A DNA stretch of 64,000 bases from contig NC_073696.1 in NCBI RefSeq assembly GCF_029784165.1, positions 246,569,971-246,633,970 of the forward strand. Direction: 5' to 3'. Under the pieces are notes generated by a model that saw only the letters and a program-made list of their open reading frames with translations, was not told the origin of the DNA and did not search any database. The stretch comes from Wyeomyia smithii (taxonomy: Eukaryota > Arthropoda > Insecta > Diptera > Culicidae). How positions within the stretch are numbered: position 1 is the stretch's first letter; each line of letters begins with the position of its first letter. This document shows positions 46,593-57,262 of the stretch, in pieces. The translations under genes were made by a program, and so were the position numbers.

Positions 46593-49258
46593 TCAAATAT
46601 TAGACATACCCCATTCACTATCATCCGATTCTTGTTTTTCATAGAGCTCCTGTAGTTTTAGATGATAAGGTCCTTTTTCCTTAGCCAATTGTAACCAATC
46701 CTGGTACGTCATATTCTCGTATAGTCCCATGTTATGTTTGATACTGTCCCACCAAGTGAAGGACGGTCTGCACCGCCGTAAATGTCTAGCTTGTAGACGA
46801 GCGGCTACCCTAAGCGGGTGTGATCTCTCTCGTCTTCGCACGTGACCCCACCATCGCATTTGGTAAATCCGTATTTTTTTGGTGATTCGTCTCTTTTGAA
46901 GTAGGGTGTTTACAGACTTTGCCGTCTGTCCAGAATCTGAAGCACGGCATAAGCTAGCCATTCCATGGACGATCTGCTTCTCATACTCCCGAATCGAACG
47001 ACGACTATATTTAGTTAGAACTGCCACTTGAGTCCCGTAAATCATAGCGGGAGCAATAACTGTTTCATAAATAATACGGGCAACTTCCCACGTTGGCTTA
47101 TACTTTCTCAGAAACTGCATAACCGCTTTGGCAACTCGGACCGAATTTCGGCATCGCGTGCGTACAGTCATTGGTCGATCCAATCTTGGGGTGAGATAGA
47201 CTCCTAAGTATCGCAGTGGGTCGGTAGTAGCATACTCTTGTCCATTGATGATAATTCTGTCTGGAGCATCGCCTATAGGCTCTCGAACCAGTACTTTACA
47301 CTTGCTGTTGTTTAAATTTAACCCCACGTAGCCCAAATATTCAGTAAGCTTTGTTAATATTATCTCGAGATCTTCAACGTTTTCTGCAACTATGATCAAA
47401 TCATCGGCAAAAGCCAAAATCATGGGGAGAGTTCTGCGGTCTAGCTGATTTAGGCGCAACGTAGCTACTTCATCTTGTACAGACTCCAGAACCGATTCCA
47501 TGATAAGATTGAAGATAAATGGTGAAAGCGGACACCCCTGCTTGATCCCGCGAACTCGTTCGAACCGCTCTCCCATTTGACCCTGCCACATGATTTGCTG
47601 CTGCTCTCCACGAATACACTCCAGCACGCGATTAATGAAGGAAACCGGCACACCTTTTCCTAAATAGTACCACTAATTAAATCTATGTTATTCAAAATAA
47701 ATTGTGACTTACTCTTCAAAATAGCAGGCAAAGCAGTGAGAGATACACAATCGAACGCTTTCTCTATGTCTAACGACATAAGAATTAGCGCTTTTCCAGC
47801 ATTCCAGTATTCTTGTAATACGCGCTGCAGTACATGCAAGTGGTCTATAGTGGACCGACCTGAAAGGAAAGCAGCCTGATGCACTCCTATCGGCCCAACA
47901 ACTGCACGCAACTTTTCCAATACCCACAGAGCGTATATCTTATACGCGGCACTTGTCAAGGATATTCGACGATAATCATCGATTGTCTGCGGTGACTTAA
48001 CTTTGGGAATAGGCACGATGATGGAGAGTTTCCATTCTTTTGGTAGTTTGTTTTCAGTCCAAATACTTACGAGAAGTCGATGCAACTCCTCAAGGGTGTT
48101 CTCATCGCTATACTTGAAGTACTCAATATATATATGGTCAACACCAGGAGCCTTGTGGTTTTTCATTCGGGTAAGGATACCTCGGATCTCACTCAAGGTG
48201 GGAGGTGGAGGGAGAACATCGTCCTCTGTTTCAGTAGGAAACTCAGGCATCATCAAAGGACCGGTACTGTTCATATCTGTCCAATCTGTGAGTCGTATGC
48301 GAGGTAGTACACGACGGTTAACTTTACTCTTGAAACGCTTTATATATCGAAAGGTCTGATTAATCCGTTCGCCTATAGGGTACTTTTCCAAGTTTTGGAA
48401 GAACAGCATCGTTTCTCTCTCCTCTGACTCTCTCTTCTTCCTTCTGAGGTCGTCCTTGGCATCTGCTAACCTGTGTGCCCATATAGGGTTATCCGATCTA
48501 TTGAGCCAAAACTGGCAACGCCTTATTTTAGCTACGATAAGCCGACCCTCTCTGTCCTGAAGTATCCGAGGTCGTCTTGACAGAACAGCAGCTGCGGCTC
48601 CACTAATCTTTCCGCTCAATTTGCGCCAGTTTTGATCTATGTCAACATCTGTAGCTCTGCTAGCTACACTGTTTGCCAATTGTCTCTGATATCTCTCGCG
48701 CACTTCTTCATTCTGCAGCAGATTAGCATCAATATTCATGGTAGCTTGGAAACCTAGCTTCTGCCTTCCTCTAATCGCTTTCGATTTACGGTTTTCGACG
48801 ATATTACAAAGCAAGACTTTATGGTCAGAAGAGACAGACCCCGGCACGGTGCATTGTAAACGTCGAAGGTACAAACAAGAGCTTAAGTGAGTAAGTAAAT
48901 GGTCCACCTGGGATGAACTTATTCCATTAGTCCATGTTCGCTTGAAAGACGCATTACATTGGGTACTTCGAACAGCAAAAGAATAAAGATTACAGAATGC
49001 CCTCATTTGCTGCCCATTCGCGTTGAAGCTATCATGTCCAGCATATTTACCAAACAAACTAGCCTCATTTTCCGAAAGGTTATTACAACTCAGTTGAGAA
49101 TTGAAATCTCCAGCAATGATAGTTCGGTGATCTTTTAATGTTTTGTTTAACATCGTCCCAAGCTTAGCAAAAAAGTGACCGTTGTTTTGATTAGGTCCAT
49201 GTACATTGATAACAACAAGTAACATGGGAGAATCCTCAACCTATAAATAAAATATCGG

Positions 49259-49304
<46 letters not shown>

Positions 49305-50782
49305 AAAGAATCTAATTTTACCAGGCAGGATAGCTCCATCATCTGAAGATAGGGATCCGTACTAATATGTTTTTTAATTTCAACTGGTAAGCCATTTCGT
49401 ACAACAATAGCAAGGCCTCGCTTTCTTCTTCGGGTCGCACATCCTATATACCATTTATAATTCGATGTGAGGAGCTCCGAACACTCTAAATTCATTTCTT
49501 GTAAGACGGCCAGGTGAACATTTTGAGACATGAGATAACCATCGATTCCCTCTTGCTTACTACGATCCCGACAACCATTTACGTTCAAAGACGCAAAGCG
49601 CAATCCTTTTTTAGCACTTACGGTGACTTTTGGATAGTCCGAACAATTTGGGGATCCCATGACATCTGTTTTCAAAATTTTTCTCGCTACAACAATCGGA
49701 TCTAAGAGAGTGCGTTTTTTAAGCGGTGACGCAATACAGGAATGAGAATCTGAATGCTCCAGATCAACAACACTGCGATAGACAGAAGGGGTAATCCTGG
49801 TATCTTCCAATATATGCAGAATAATGGGCGACCTTTGTCCGATCGGATCGTATCGAAGACTGTCTTGGGCGGTACTGTGCAAAAATATGACAACTCCAAG
49901 CTGCGACGAAAGCGCAGCAATGGTGGATCGCCCACCATTATGTTCTCCTGACCTTAGACCAAATGTAAAATTATTTACATCTTCCACGGTAGTACAAAGA
50001 ATGCCACACAAATTCAAAAATGATACCGATTGCAAATCAATTTCGGCAGCAGCTAAATAACGTAAAATATTTAATCCTTCATCGGTCGGAACACACTTAG
50101 TCAGCTGATGGGATATGGACGTCAATAAAGTATTCAAACCCTCACCAAAGGTTAAGGTGGTTACTCTTGTTATACAGTCGCCCAACAATACGATTTGACG
50201 GGTGTTATTATCGATACGGCCAGGGTAATTTTGACGACGCATGCAAATAACACTATCATAGTGCGTATTTACTCCTCCCTGACCACGATAAAAAATATTG
50301 TAGATAGGTTGGTTGTCGCATTCGGATCGTGCCTTGAACTCGATTTTTCCATTTTCTTCATGAACGATTATGATGATGGAATAATAATACGAAAGCGCCG
50401 CAATTGATTCTTCGCCGGCCCAGAATCCCGGATTCTCCAGCTGATCTAAATAAAATCCAAATCTTTCTGCATCAGAAGCACCTTCCATAGCGTCACCATT
50501 TAATAGAATGTAGGGGGCGTATAGCTCAGATCGGCTCCTTATCTCCTCCACAGCTGTACGTCGCAAATCCAAGCTATAATTCTTGAATTGCGGATGGCTT
50601 GGAGTAACACCATAAATTTGGTGTGCCAACGCGTTAAACAAACAATCACCATCTCCTGGTACCTCCTGTAGCCAAAAGTAGTTTCCGGCACGATCCACAA
50701 TCTGATCCGTGCTAACCTTTATTATACAAATGCGAAATGTTATGGCATTGATGTGTTGCGGTAAAGGGTTTTGTATTACCAT
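46593..50782 (-). CDS. LINE-type polyprotein: OTU protease, AP endonuclease, reverse transcriptase; three exons, intact
   Basis: Exons are 50782-49322, 49240-47713 and 47659-46593. Joining them gives one 1,351-aa frame (4,056 nt with stop). Residues 1-180 are an OTU-type cysteine protease with PGDGDCLFNAL (Asp44, Cys47) and HYDSV (His174). Residues about 392-700 are an AP-type endonuclease: NVNG, LQEM (Glu429), GDFN (531-534), QVDH, SDH (625-627). Residues about 820-1200 are the reverse transcriptase: APGVDH, DYRRISLTS, DIEKAFD, KQGCPLSPF, catalytic FADD (1080-1083) and YLGVYL. The C-terminus (KIRIYQMRWWGHVRRRERSH) resembles RTE-group LINEs. All catalytic residues are present and there is no stop or frameshift once the two GT...AG segments are removed. 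OTU domains are known in some LINEs (for example Dualen/RandI). The RTE-like placement is by motif only. It may be an active element, a recent copy or a domesticated gene. Confidence 0.85.
47660..47712 (-). other. Intron 2 of the OTU-RT gene (53 nt, phase 1)
   Basis: On the minus strand the segment begins with an ideal donor, a|gtaagt (47712-47707), and ends with tactatttag (to 47660). Removing it joins ILK-R-KGVPVSF in frame between RT motif A (DIEKAFD) and motif B (KQGCPLSP), where related RTs read without a gap. Left in place, it creates a stop. A branch-point-like tttaat lies about 20 nt before the acceptor. Confidence 0.75.
49241..49321 (-). other. Intron 1 of the OTU-RT gene (81 nt, phase 0, contains a 40-nt A tract)
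   Basis: On the minus strand it starts g|gtaaaatt (from 49321) and ends tttatttatag (to 49241). Removing it joins MELSCL to VEDSPMLLVV in frame, in the endonuclease between the Glu and GDFN motifs. The interior has 40 consecutive A (T at 49261-49300 on the plus strand). Without that tract the segment would be about 41 nt, very short for an intron, so the tract either makes splicing possible or is a later expansion. Poly-A length may also be affected by assembly. Confidence 0.65.
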
Positions 50783-51081
50783 TATTATGATTTTTTTGCC
50801 TAGTGGTTTCTATAATAAATGTTATTAACTCAACTTCAACGCTCTCTAATCACAAATTGAAATGTTTTTTAATTGAAGAATAGTCAAATAATATTAGAAT
50901 GTAAAACCGAGTACCAGCAAAGAACTGCACGAATGAAGCTAAAAAAACTCGATTTAAAAAGAAAATTCAGTGGTGTCAGATGTTTTGAAAAATCTCTGCA
51001 GCTGCTCGAGAAACGAAAGTTTGCTCGAAATCTAGAAGAAAAAAAAGGTCCGTACATTTTCTGGTAGGAGTTTTTTTCTTA
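50783..51081 (-). other. 5' flank of the OTU-RT gene
   Basis: AT-rich sequence upstream of ATG 50782. It could hold the 5' UTR and promoter of the retroelement, but no core promoter motif is convincing. A 64-aa plus-strand frame at 50873-51067 has no domain. Confidence 0.35.
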
Positions 51082-51244
51082 TTTTTTTTTTTTTTTTTTT
51101 TTTCATTTCCAGTATTTGAGTTTCCTGGCTGTTGGACAAATTATTGTAATATTTATAAACCTTTAACTATTTACTCTGGAACGTTGAATGCATGACAAAT
51201 AATCTTATTTCGCGAATTGACTCGGGGCTCTGCATGGTTTTCAT

Positions 51245-51297
<53 letters not shown>

Positions 51298-51546
51298 TTT
51301 TTTGGGTTGGGGTTGAGCTTTAAGTATGTAATCTGCCTGAACTTTTGTACAAATTATAGCGATGTTTGCTTTCAAACATTCACTTGAAACCTGCATCATG
51401 CATGACAAATCTATTCCTGTTTCGATCGACTGGTTCGGCATTTTGCGAATAGACTTGTGGGTTCGGTGTATTGTGTATACATAGGCACTCCCCCTTTTTG
51501 GGAAAGGAGGGGGGGTGGTTATACTTGGACTGTAGAAACATGGACT

Positions 51547-51583
<37 letters not shown>

Positions 51584-51815
51584 GCGGGAGTCTTTGGACC
51601 AGTAGTCGGCACGCTCTTGTTTGCATTCGGAAAGGGCAGTCCATTTTCGCGCGCGGTATGTTGATTGCACTAACTGTGGCTATCTTACCACTACATCGTA
51701 TAATGCTCGGGTGTGTCTCGTGGTGGCTCTCTGGTCAAAAACTTCGCTCGCGGGTTTTTTTTTTTTTTTTTTTTTTTTCTTTTATTTTTTTTTTTTTTCT
51801 TTTTTTTTTTTTTTT
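51082..51815. repeat. Cluster of long T tracts separating related short segments
   Basis: T runs lie at 51082-51103 (22), 51246-51296 (51), 51548-51580 (33) and 51755-51778 (24), with further broken runs to 51815. With the tract at 49261-49300 that makes five in 2.6 kb, all T on the plus strand. The segments between the tracts are partly homologous: gcatgacaaataatcttatt tcgcgaattgactcgg near 51190 against gcatgacaaatctattcctg tttcgatcgactggttcgg near 51398. This suggests repeated insertion of short A-tailed RNAs, or tandem duplication of one tailed unit. Lysine- or phenylalanine-rich frames here are produced by the tracts. Confidence 0.75.
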
Positions 51816-52479
51816 CACCATTTCGGTTATTTTAGTGCATTACCCATCAGGGCACAAATTAAACGCGTTATGATATTTTCCACTGGTACCAGTAATTTGC
51901 GTAGTTTGCGTTCGGCGTGCGGTTGTTGCGTTCTACGAAATTCAGATTGTTCACGAGATGAAACGTGAAGTTTGGTGTAATACAGACTGTAAACGATTGA
52001 CAAGTTGCCATAGATAACTCCGATTCTCCTGTATGCCGATACAGCAATCGTGGCGCGGTTCTATTTATATCGTCTCCTGGTGGCCGGTTGCCCAGAGATC
52101 GAAAAGTAATCTTATCGTGCGCGAATCTGTGTAGAAAAGATCGCACCATCAACCTCGATGGATCCAGATCAATTCCTTCCCACTAACACTAAATCCTTCC
52201 TTTGATACTTGTGGATGATGCAGAGGATTCCTCGGTCTCTAGTAGCAACAAGTATTAAACTAACACTCCCGATATCCCTTCCTCTATTGATCTGCATTGG
52301 GCGTGGCCAGCTACGTTATTGACCAGTGAAAAGAAAGATCACCAGGAATTGTACACTGAAAATGGCTTGCTACTCCTAGGCACCATTTTGACGGTTCTTT
52401 GTACAATTTCAGCTGATTCTGGTCAATCGCGGGCAACACACGGGCGATCAAATATGCTATGCTGCTATGCTATGCTACT
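51816..52479. other. Possible LINE 3' UTR-like sequence, no gene
   Basis: The text at about 52130-52310 (gatgatgcagaggattcctc ggtctctagtagcaac, then gggcgtggcc) has the look of a LINE 3' UTR known from dipteran repeats, but no coding part is attached. A short tandem of tgctatgc lies at 52456-52479, exactly where the Penelope copy is truncated. Confidence 0.3.
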
Positions 52480-54845
52480 AGTGTGTTGTCGAAAGCTTAT
52501 CTAGATCAAACTGTCTGAGTGCGCATGATTGTCAGTTTCATGACGTCTATGAATTTTATGTTGTTTATTATTGTTTTTTACTGTGTTAAACACACCTGCA
52601 TAAATAGAACTTAACCCGTCTGTATCACTTTTCTTGTTAACTGTATTGTTGTTCGTTGCTATGTGGCATATTTACAGAATCGGTAGTGCTGTTGTGTTTC
52701 TGTGTTGGTCGAGTATTTTAACATTGTTAAGATCAAATGTGTGTTGGGTTCTAATACAGTGGTGCAAGAGTGCTGTCTTTTCACTTAGTGTTGCAAATTG
52801 TGGATCTTCTATGTCGGTGCCTGTGTCAACAAGGTTCTGCAGTGCATTCAAGTTCGATCTGTGTCCGCTAATTCGTGTTTTTAACTTATTTGTAGTCATG
52901 CCAATATATTGTGAACTGCAGTCGTTGCATGAAATACTATAAATAACATTGGTGTGGTCGTCTTTTGCTATTTTATCTTTTGTTTGTGTATAATATTGTT
53001 TGGCCATGTTTGTCTTTCGTGTGGCTAACTTAACTGTTTTGTAATCGTTTTTCAGGAACTTACTGATCTTATCGGTGAGATACGGAATGTATGCTATTGA
53101 CCGGTAAGTGTATTCCAGGTGTTCACTCGGCGATTGGTTGGAACTATGTTGCTCGGTACTCCTACAGTTTCTCTGGTTGATCAGACGATGTCGCAGTGTC
53201 TTAGGGTAGTCGTTCAGTTTCAAATGTTGATTCATTATGTTGACTTTTGCAGACTCCGATAGGCCGGTGGACAACCTGTTCACTCTACTAATAAAATTGA
53301 TGGCCATGTTTATTTTTTGGTGAGGTGGATGCGCCGAAAAATAGTTTAGAAAACGGCCACTTGCAATCGGTTTTTGGTACCATTCCGTCGATATATGTTG
53401 ATCATCGTGTCTGACAAGTAGCATGTCAAGGAAAGGTAACCGGTTGTTTTCCTCTGTTTCACAGGTAAACTGGATGTTAGGGTTGTAGCTATTAAAAATC
53501 TTGAGCACGTAGTCAAGCTGATCGAGTGGAATGGCAGTGACTAAATCGTCGACATATTTTTTGATGAACGGCACTTTGATTTTAAGCTGTTTGAGTACGC
53601 AATCAAGCAATACCTCTGTGACAAGCTCCGCTACAATTTGCGATAAAGGGTTGCCCATAGCTGTTCCGAAGACCTGTTGGTGGTACCGTCCATCAAATTT
53701 GAAGAAACTAGCGTCGATGCAAAATTCAACCAGCTCCAGAAACAGGTCCAAGCAAATGTTTTTAGCGTTTGGTCTTATTTGGTCCCAGTAACAAATTACG
53801 TCATGGCATACTAGTTCCTTTGGAATGCATGTGAACAATGAAACCACATCCAATGAAATCAACGAATATCCAACAGGTAACGTGACAGTGTTGATGAAAT
53901 CGCAAAACTCGAAGGAATCTTTAATGTTGTATGCACTATCCATGGAATTTTGAATAATTCTTCCTACGAACTTTGAAAGTTCATAGGAAGGCGCCGTCAT
54001 ATTAGGTACTACAGGTCTCAAAGGTAAACCAGGTTTGTGCGCTTTAGGTAACCCGTAAATTCTTGGGCATAGTGCGTTCTGCGATTTCAGGTTGGAAGCT
54101 GTTTTTTTGTCGATTAGTTTCAGATTATGTAACCGCTCCACCAAAAAATTGTTTTTGCGTTGAAAAGAAGTGGTAGGGTCCCGGGTTAATAATTTATATG
54201 TTTTGGTGTCCTCCAACAGTACCATCATCTTCTGTCTATACTCATTGGCGAGCATTAGCACTGTTTTGTTACCTTTATCTGATTGTAAGACCATAACATC
54301 AGGATTAGTTTTTAAAAACTGTCTAGTGATTTTTTCAGCTTATTCGCATGTTCTTGCTAGTGGATCCCACTGTTTGCTATGATTGCCAGCCTGGTACATA
54401 TAGTTTTGTACGATATTTGTTAACCCGCAGCGGTTGCGATTTTGGGTTTCTATTTGAGGATTCGTTTTCAGAATGCTTTCTATATCGGCAATGAGATGAA
54501 AATATGGCGTTTTACTGGGATCAGTTTGCGGCAAGGCAAACTTTGGACCTAGGCTAAGCAAAAATTCAGTTTCAGGTGGTATTTGGACCGCCGTTCCATT
54601 ACAGACAGCTTTTGTATTACCTTTTGGAAGGTGTTTGTCTATGCCGTCCAAAAGCCTTTGATGCAGACGATCAAACTTTCGTTTTGTAACTATTGTTTGT
54701 TTTTGAAAATTGTTCTCGTAACACAAACTCTGCTTTTCGAAAAAAATTCAGTGAAATCTACTGGGACCACTTCTGTAAGTTGTTCAACGGTAGTTTTCAT
54801 GGTGTTTTCAAGTGTGCGGATTTTGAAGTATGTGTGTTTAATTTG
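52480..54845 (-). mobile_element. Penelope-like element, minus-strand copy, 3'-truncated
   Basis: It includes a nearly complete reverse transcriptase/GIY-YIG ORF and part of the downstream region up to the ctactagtgtgttgtcgaaa block. There it is cut at 52480, so the terminal pLTR present in the other copies is missing. Its 5' end meets the plus-strand copy head to head near 54844. Confidence 0.85.
52672..54845 (-). pseudogene. Penelope-like RT with GIY-YIG endonuclease, nearly intact
   Basis: The product would be a reverse transcriptase with a C-terminal GIY-YIG endonuclease, the hallmark of Penelope-like elements. The N-terminal part is 54845-54340. The main frame at 54294-52672 has QSDKGNKTV, YGLPKAHKPGLPLRPVV, DVVSLFTCIP, FGTAMGNPLS, the catalytic YVDD and FLDML, and then GIY-YIG features near the end (VIYSISC...QYIGMT...RISGH). 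There are three lesions. One is a frameshift in a T run near 54735. One is an in-frame TAA at about 54341 (after ARTCE; the same frame continues with AEKITRQF). The last is a nonsense TAA at 52672-52674 where the plus-strand copy has GAA. The last change removes about 55 C-terminal residues. Confidence 0.87.
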
Positions 54846-55542
54846 TTGACACAGGCACCGACATAGAAGATCCACAATTCGCAACACTAAGTGAAAAGAC
54901 AGCACTCTTGCACCACTGTATTAGAACCCAACACACATTTGATCTTAACAATGTTAAAATACTCGACCAACACAGAAACACAACAGCACTACCGATTCTG
55001 GAAATATGCCACATAGCAACGAACAACAATACAGTTAACAAGAAAAGTGATACAGACGGGTTAAGTTCTATTTATGCAGGTGTGTTAAACACAGTAAAAA
55101 ACAATAATAAACAACATAAAATTCATAGACGTCATGAAACTGACAATCATGCGCACTCAGACAATTTGATCTAGATAAGCTTTCGACAACACACTAGTAG
55201 AAGATTAACAATTGTGACCATAAATAATGTTTTTCCGAGTACAAGTTTTTCTAGATTATTCAATGACAAAAATTATTTAAAATAGTTCCATTTTATGTGA
55301 TAAACGCAAACAGACTACAGTTAATTATGTATTATATAAGTTACAAATGAAAACAAAACGAAAAGCTTTAGTAAGTACCAGACATTCGGAAAAGGTTTTA
55401 AAATAGGGAAAACACATCTCTGCTTTGTTTTTTTAGACTTCTTGATAAAGACAAAATATATTGTCGAAACGTTGAAGGAAAAGAGGCAGTACTTCGTTTA
55501 GTTCAGCTTAAAGACTGATGAGCCGAAAATCCAAGCAATAAT
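54844..55542 (+). mobile_element. Penelope-like element, plus-strand 5'-truncated copy with terminal region
   Basis: It starts inside the C-terminal coding part (DTGTDIEDPQFATLSEKTAL) and reads without a stop to 55174, ending ...NHAHSDNLI. The non-coding terminal region (about 55175-55542) follows. In that region TTGATAA (55442-55448), a GACAA/TTGTC stem and GAAAC (55466-55470) lie in hammerhead order. CTGATGA (55515-55521) with GAAA (55525-55528) follows near the end. The end caagcaataat matches the minus-strand fragment at 45535. Identity with the main copy is high. Confidence 0.85.
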
Positions 55543-56317
55543 AGATACACGTCACAGTCGATAGCATTCACATTATTTTGAAGAACTTCATGCGCAGCAC
55601 TACAAAAATATCTGCGAATTGTTAAGAGGCCTTTACCATAAGTGTTTCACTTTAGATGAAGAAAAAAAAGTGTTTCACTATAGAATGAGTATTTGTTGCC
55701 GGATAAATCAGTTTTTCATAAAAATTACAGTGATTTCCATTGTAGTGTTATTAAGTATTGCTTTCATTATGTTGACTGTTTTATATTTTGCAAGAAGTTA
55801 GAAATTCAGTTACATAAAATATACCGTCAAGCAGATTTTTGGTGACCTTTGAAAATGTCAATGTTTCAATTAGGTTCTGATAAAGGGGTTATATCTACCA
55901 AAAAATTATTTTTCTTGTCATTTTTTTTATTGGCTTAAATAATGCTAAAACTATCCAAGAATCAAAATCTACATCGCTCAAGTACTAATCTAAACTCAAA
56001 ATTCGTTTAAGTCTATTTTTACCGAACAACTTTCATGCTCCGAAAAAAACATTTTTCGTTTATTTTTGCGATGCTCGTTTTTGTTTTTAATTTCGAGGCT
56101 TTGTAAACTAGTAAAAGTTACCTATGATCGATATCGTGTTTCAAATTTGTAGTATAGAGTCCGCTGCATCAAGTTTCGACCGTTATAGCGTCTCTACAGC
56201 ACGTGTTTACTCACAATTTTCATTTGTTTAGTAGATCAGCCGTTCTCGTTGTGTACGTCCTTTGTTTGAGTTGTTTGTTACTTTTTAACTGTGAGTTATA
56301 CTCAAAAGTACTTAAAT
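55543..56317. other. Non-coding spacer
   Basis: AT-rich with no supported gene. The stretch before 56318 could be a short 5' leader. Confidence 0.35.
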
Positions 56318-56455
56318 ATGAGTGACAAGTTTGAATTTTGCGTGGGATCGGACGCCAACTGCGTCAAAGTTACTGAGCGTCGCATGTCTGATACCACGAA
56401 AGAGCGTAGGCGCAGCCTTAGATCAGATGAAATAAAAGGAAGAAGAGGAAGATAA
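56318..56455 (+). CDS. Weak candidate: 45-aa basic open frame
   Basis: The frame encodes a small charged protein beginning MSDKFEFCVGSDANC and ending in a run of Arg/Lys (KERRRSLRSD...RGR). The start context tacttaaatATGAGTG and the less AT-rich composition are suggestive. No family is recognised. It could be the first exon of a longer protein or a remnant. Confidence 0.2.
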   Translation: MSDKFEFCVGSDANCVKVTERRMSDTTKERRRSLRSDEIKGRRGR

Positions 56456-57018
56456 AGCCCAGAAACGACAACTTTGCGGCTCAGGGGTAGCTGACTGAAG
56501 GTTAAAACATTATTAGGGGCTTTACTGTTGCGATTCTTAAGATTTTTAGCAATTTGAAACTTTGAACGCGTTTTTCTCAAAACCATGTTTTCAAAATCGG
56601 CGAGCAGTAGAACTGAAAAAGTTTACATCCAATTGACTTGAAATTTTAACTGTAGCTTCTTCATTAGATTATCTAGTGAAGTACACACGATTTTGGCGAT
56701 TGATTAACAATAACAAAAGTTATAAAGAATTAAAGTCGATTTTTTTGTCGAAACAGATTTTTTTTTCAAACCGTTGTCATTTTGCGAAGAAAAATTCTAA
56801 ATATATAATCATGTGTACTTCACTAGCGACACTTATGTAGAGAGTAAAAAAAATTTTGTTTTGGTTATAGGTGGAGTTGGGCACGACTTCTACTGCTCGC
56901 CGCGGAACAACTTTTATAAAAAGTGGATCACGGTAATCGCTGCACAGCCGCCATTTTGTAACAAAAATAGCAATAAAAATATTTTTTCTATTCTGCAAGA
57001 GTTGCTCAATCCAATGAT
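56456..57018. other. Non-coding spacer
   Basis: AT-rich. Short inverted homologies (tgaagtacacacgatt near 56678 and aatcatgtgtacttcactag near 56806) suggest a decayed fold-back element. No gene is supported. Confidence 0.35.
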
Positions 57019-57262
57019 TTAGCCTGAGGGGCTAATGCGGTCTCGATCAACTAGTTTATAGTTGAAAGAATCCGTTATCGATATTGTTTTCTGCACATTT
57101 TGCATGTTGTAGGATAAGTACAACGATACACCGTGCCCCAGTGCTGAGTCGAGAAAATTTCCAGCTCGAAAAGATCCTCGACCTGATCGGGAATCGAACC
57201 CGATATCACCACCGTGTGGGAGAGCTAGCCGACCGACATCGCTAACCACGGGGACCACTATA
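57019..57262 (-). mobile_element. tRNA-derived SINE, copy 2, with both pol III boxes
   Basis: On the minus strand, box A is tggttagcgatgtcgg (57248-57233) and box B is ggttcgattcccg (57200-57188), spaced as in tRNA genes or slightly wider. The body matches copy 1 at 24.6-24.86 kb (cagctcgaaaaga, ccagtgctgagtcgag, gcggtctcgatcaactag). Box B is complete here and shortened in copy 1. No target duplication is evident. Confidence 0.9.

Noticed and set aside
51241..51670. Lysine-rich frames on the minus strand and phenylalanine-rich frames on the plus strand
   Set aside because: They are translations of the long T tracts, with no domain between.
52634..52942. Plus-strand 102-aa frame and its mirror at 54838-55041 (minus), identical over most of their length
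   Set aside because: Both are antisense shadows of the Penelope C-terminal coding region, duplicated because the element is present in two orientations.
55515..55528. CTGATGA...GAAA near the Penelope terminus read as a complete hammerhead core
   Set aside because: Only three bases (gcc) separate the two core blocks, so helix II cannot form. The motif upstream at 55442-55470 is the better candidate.
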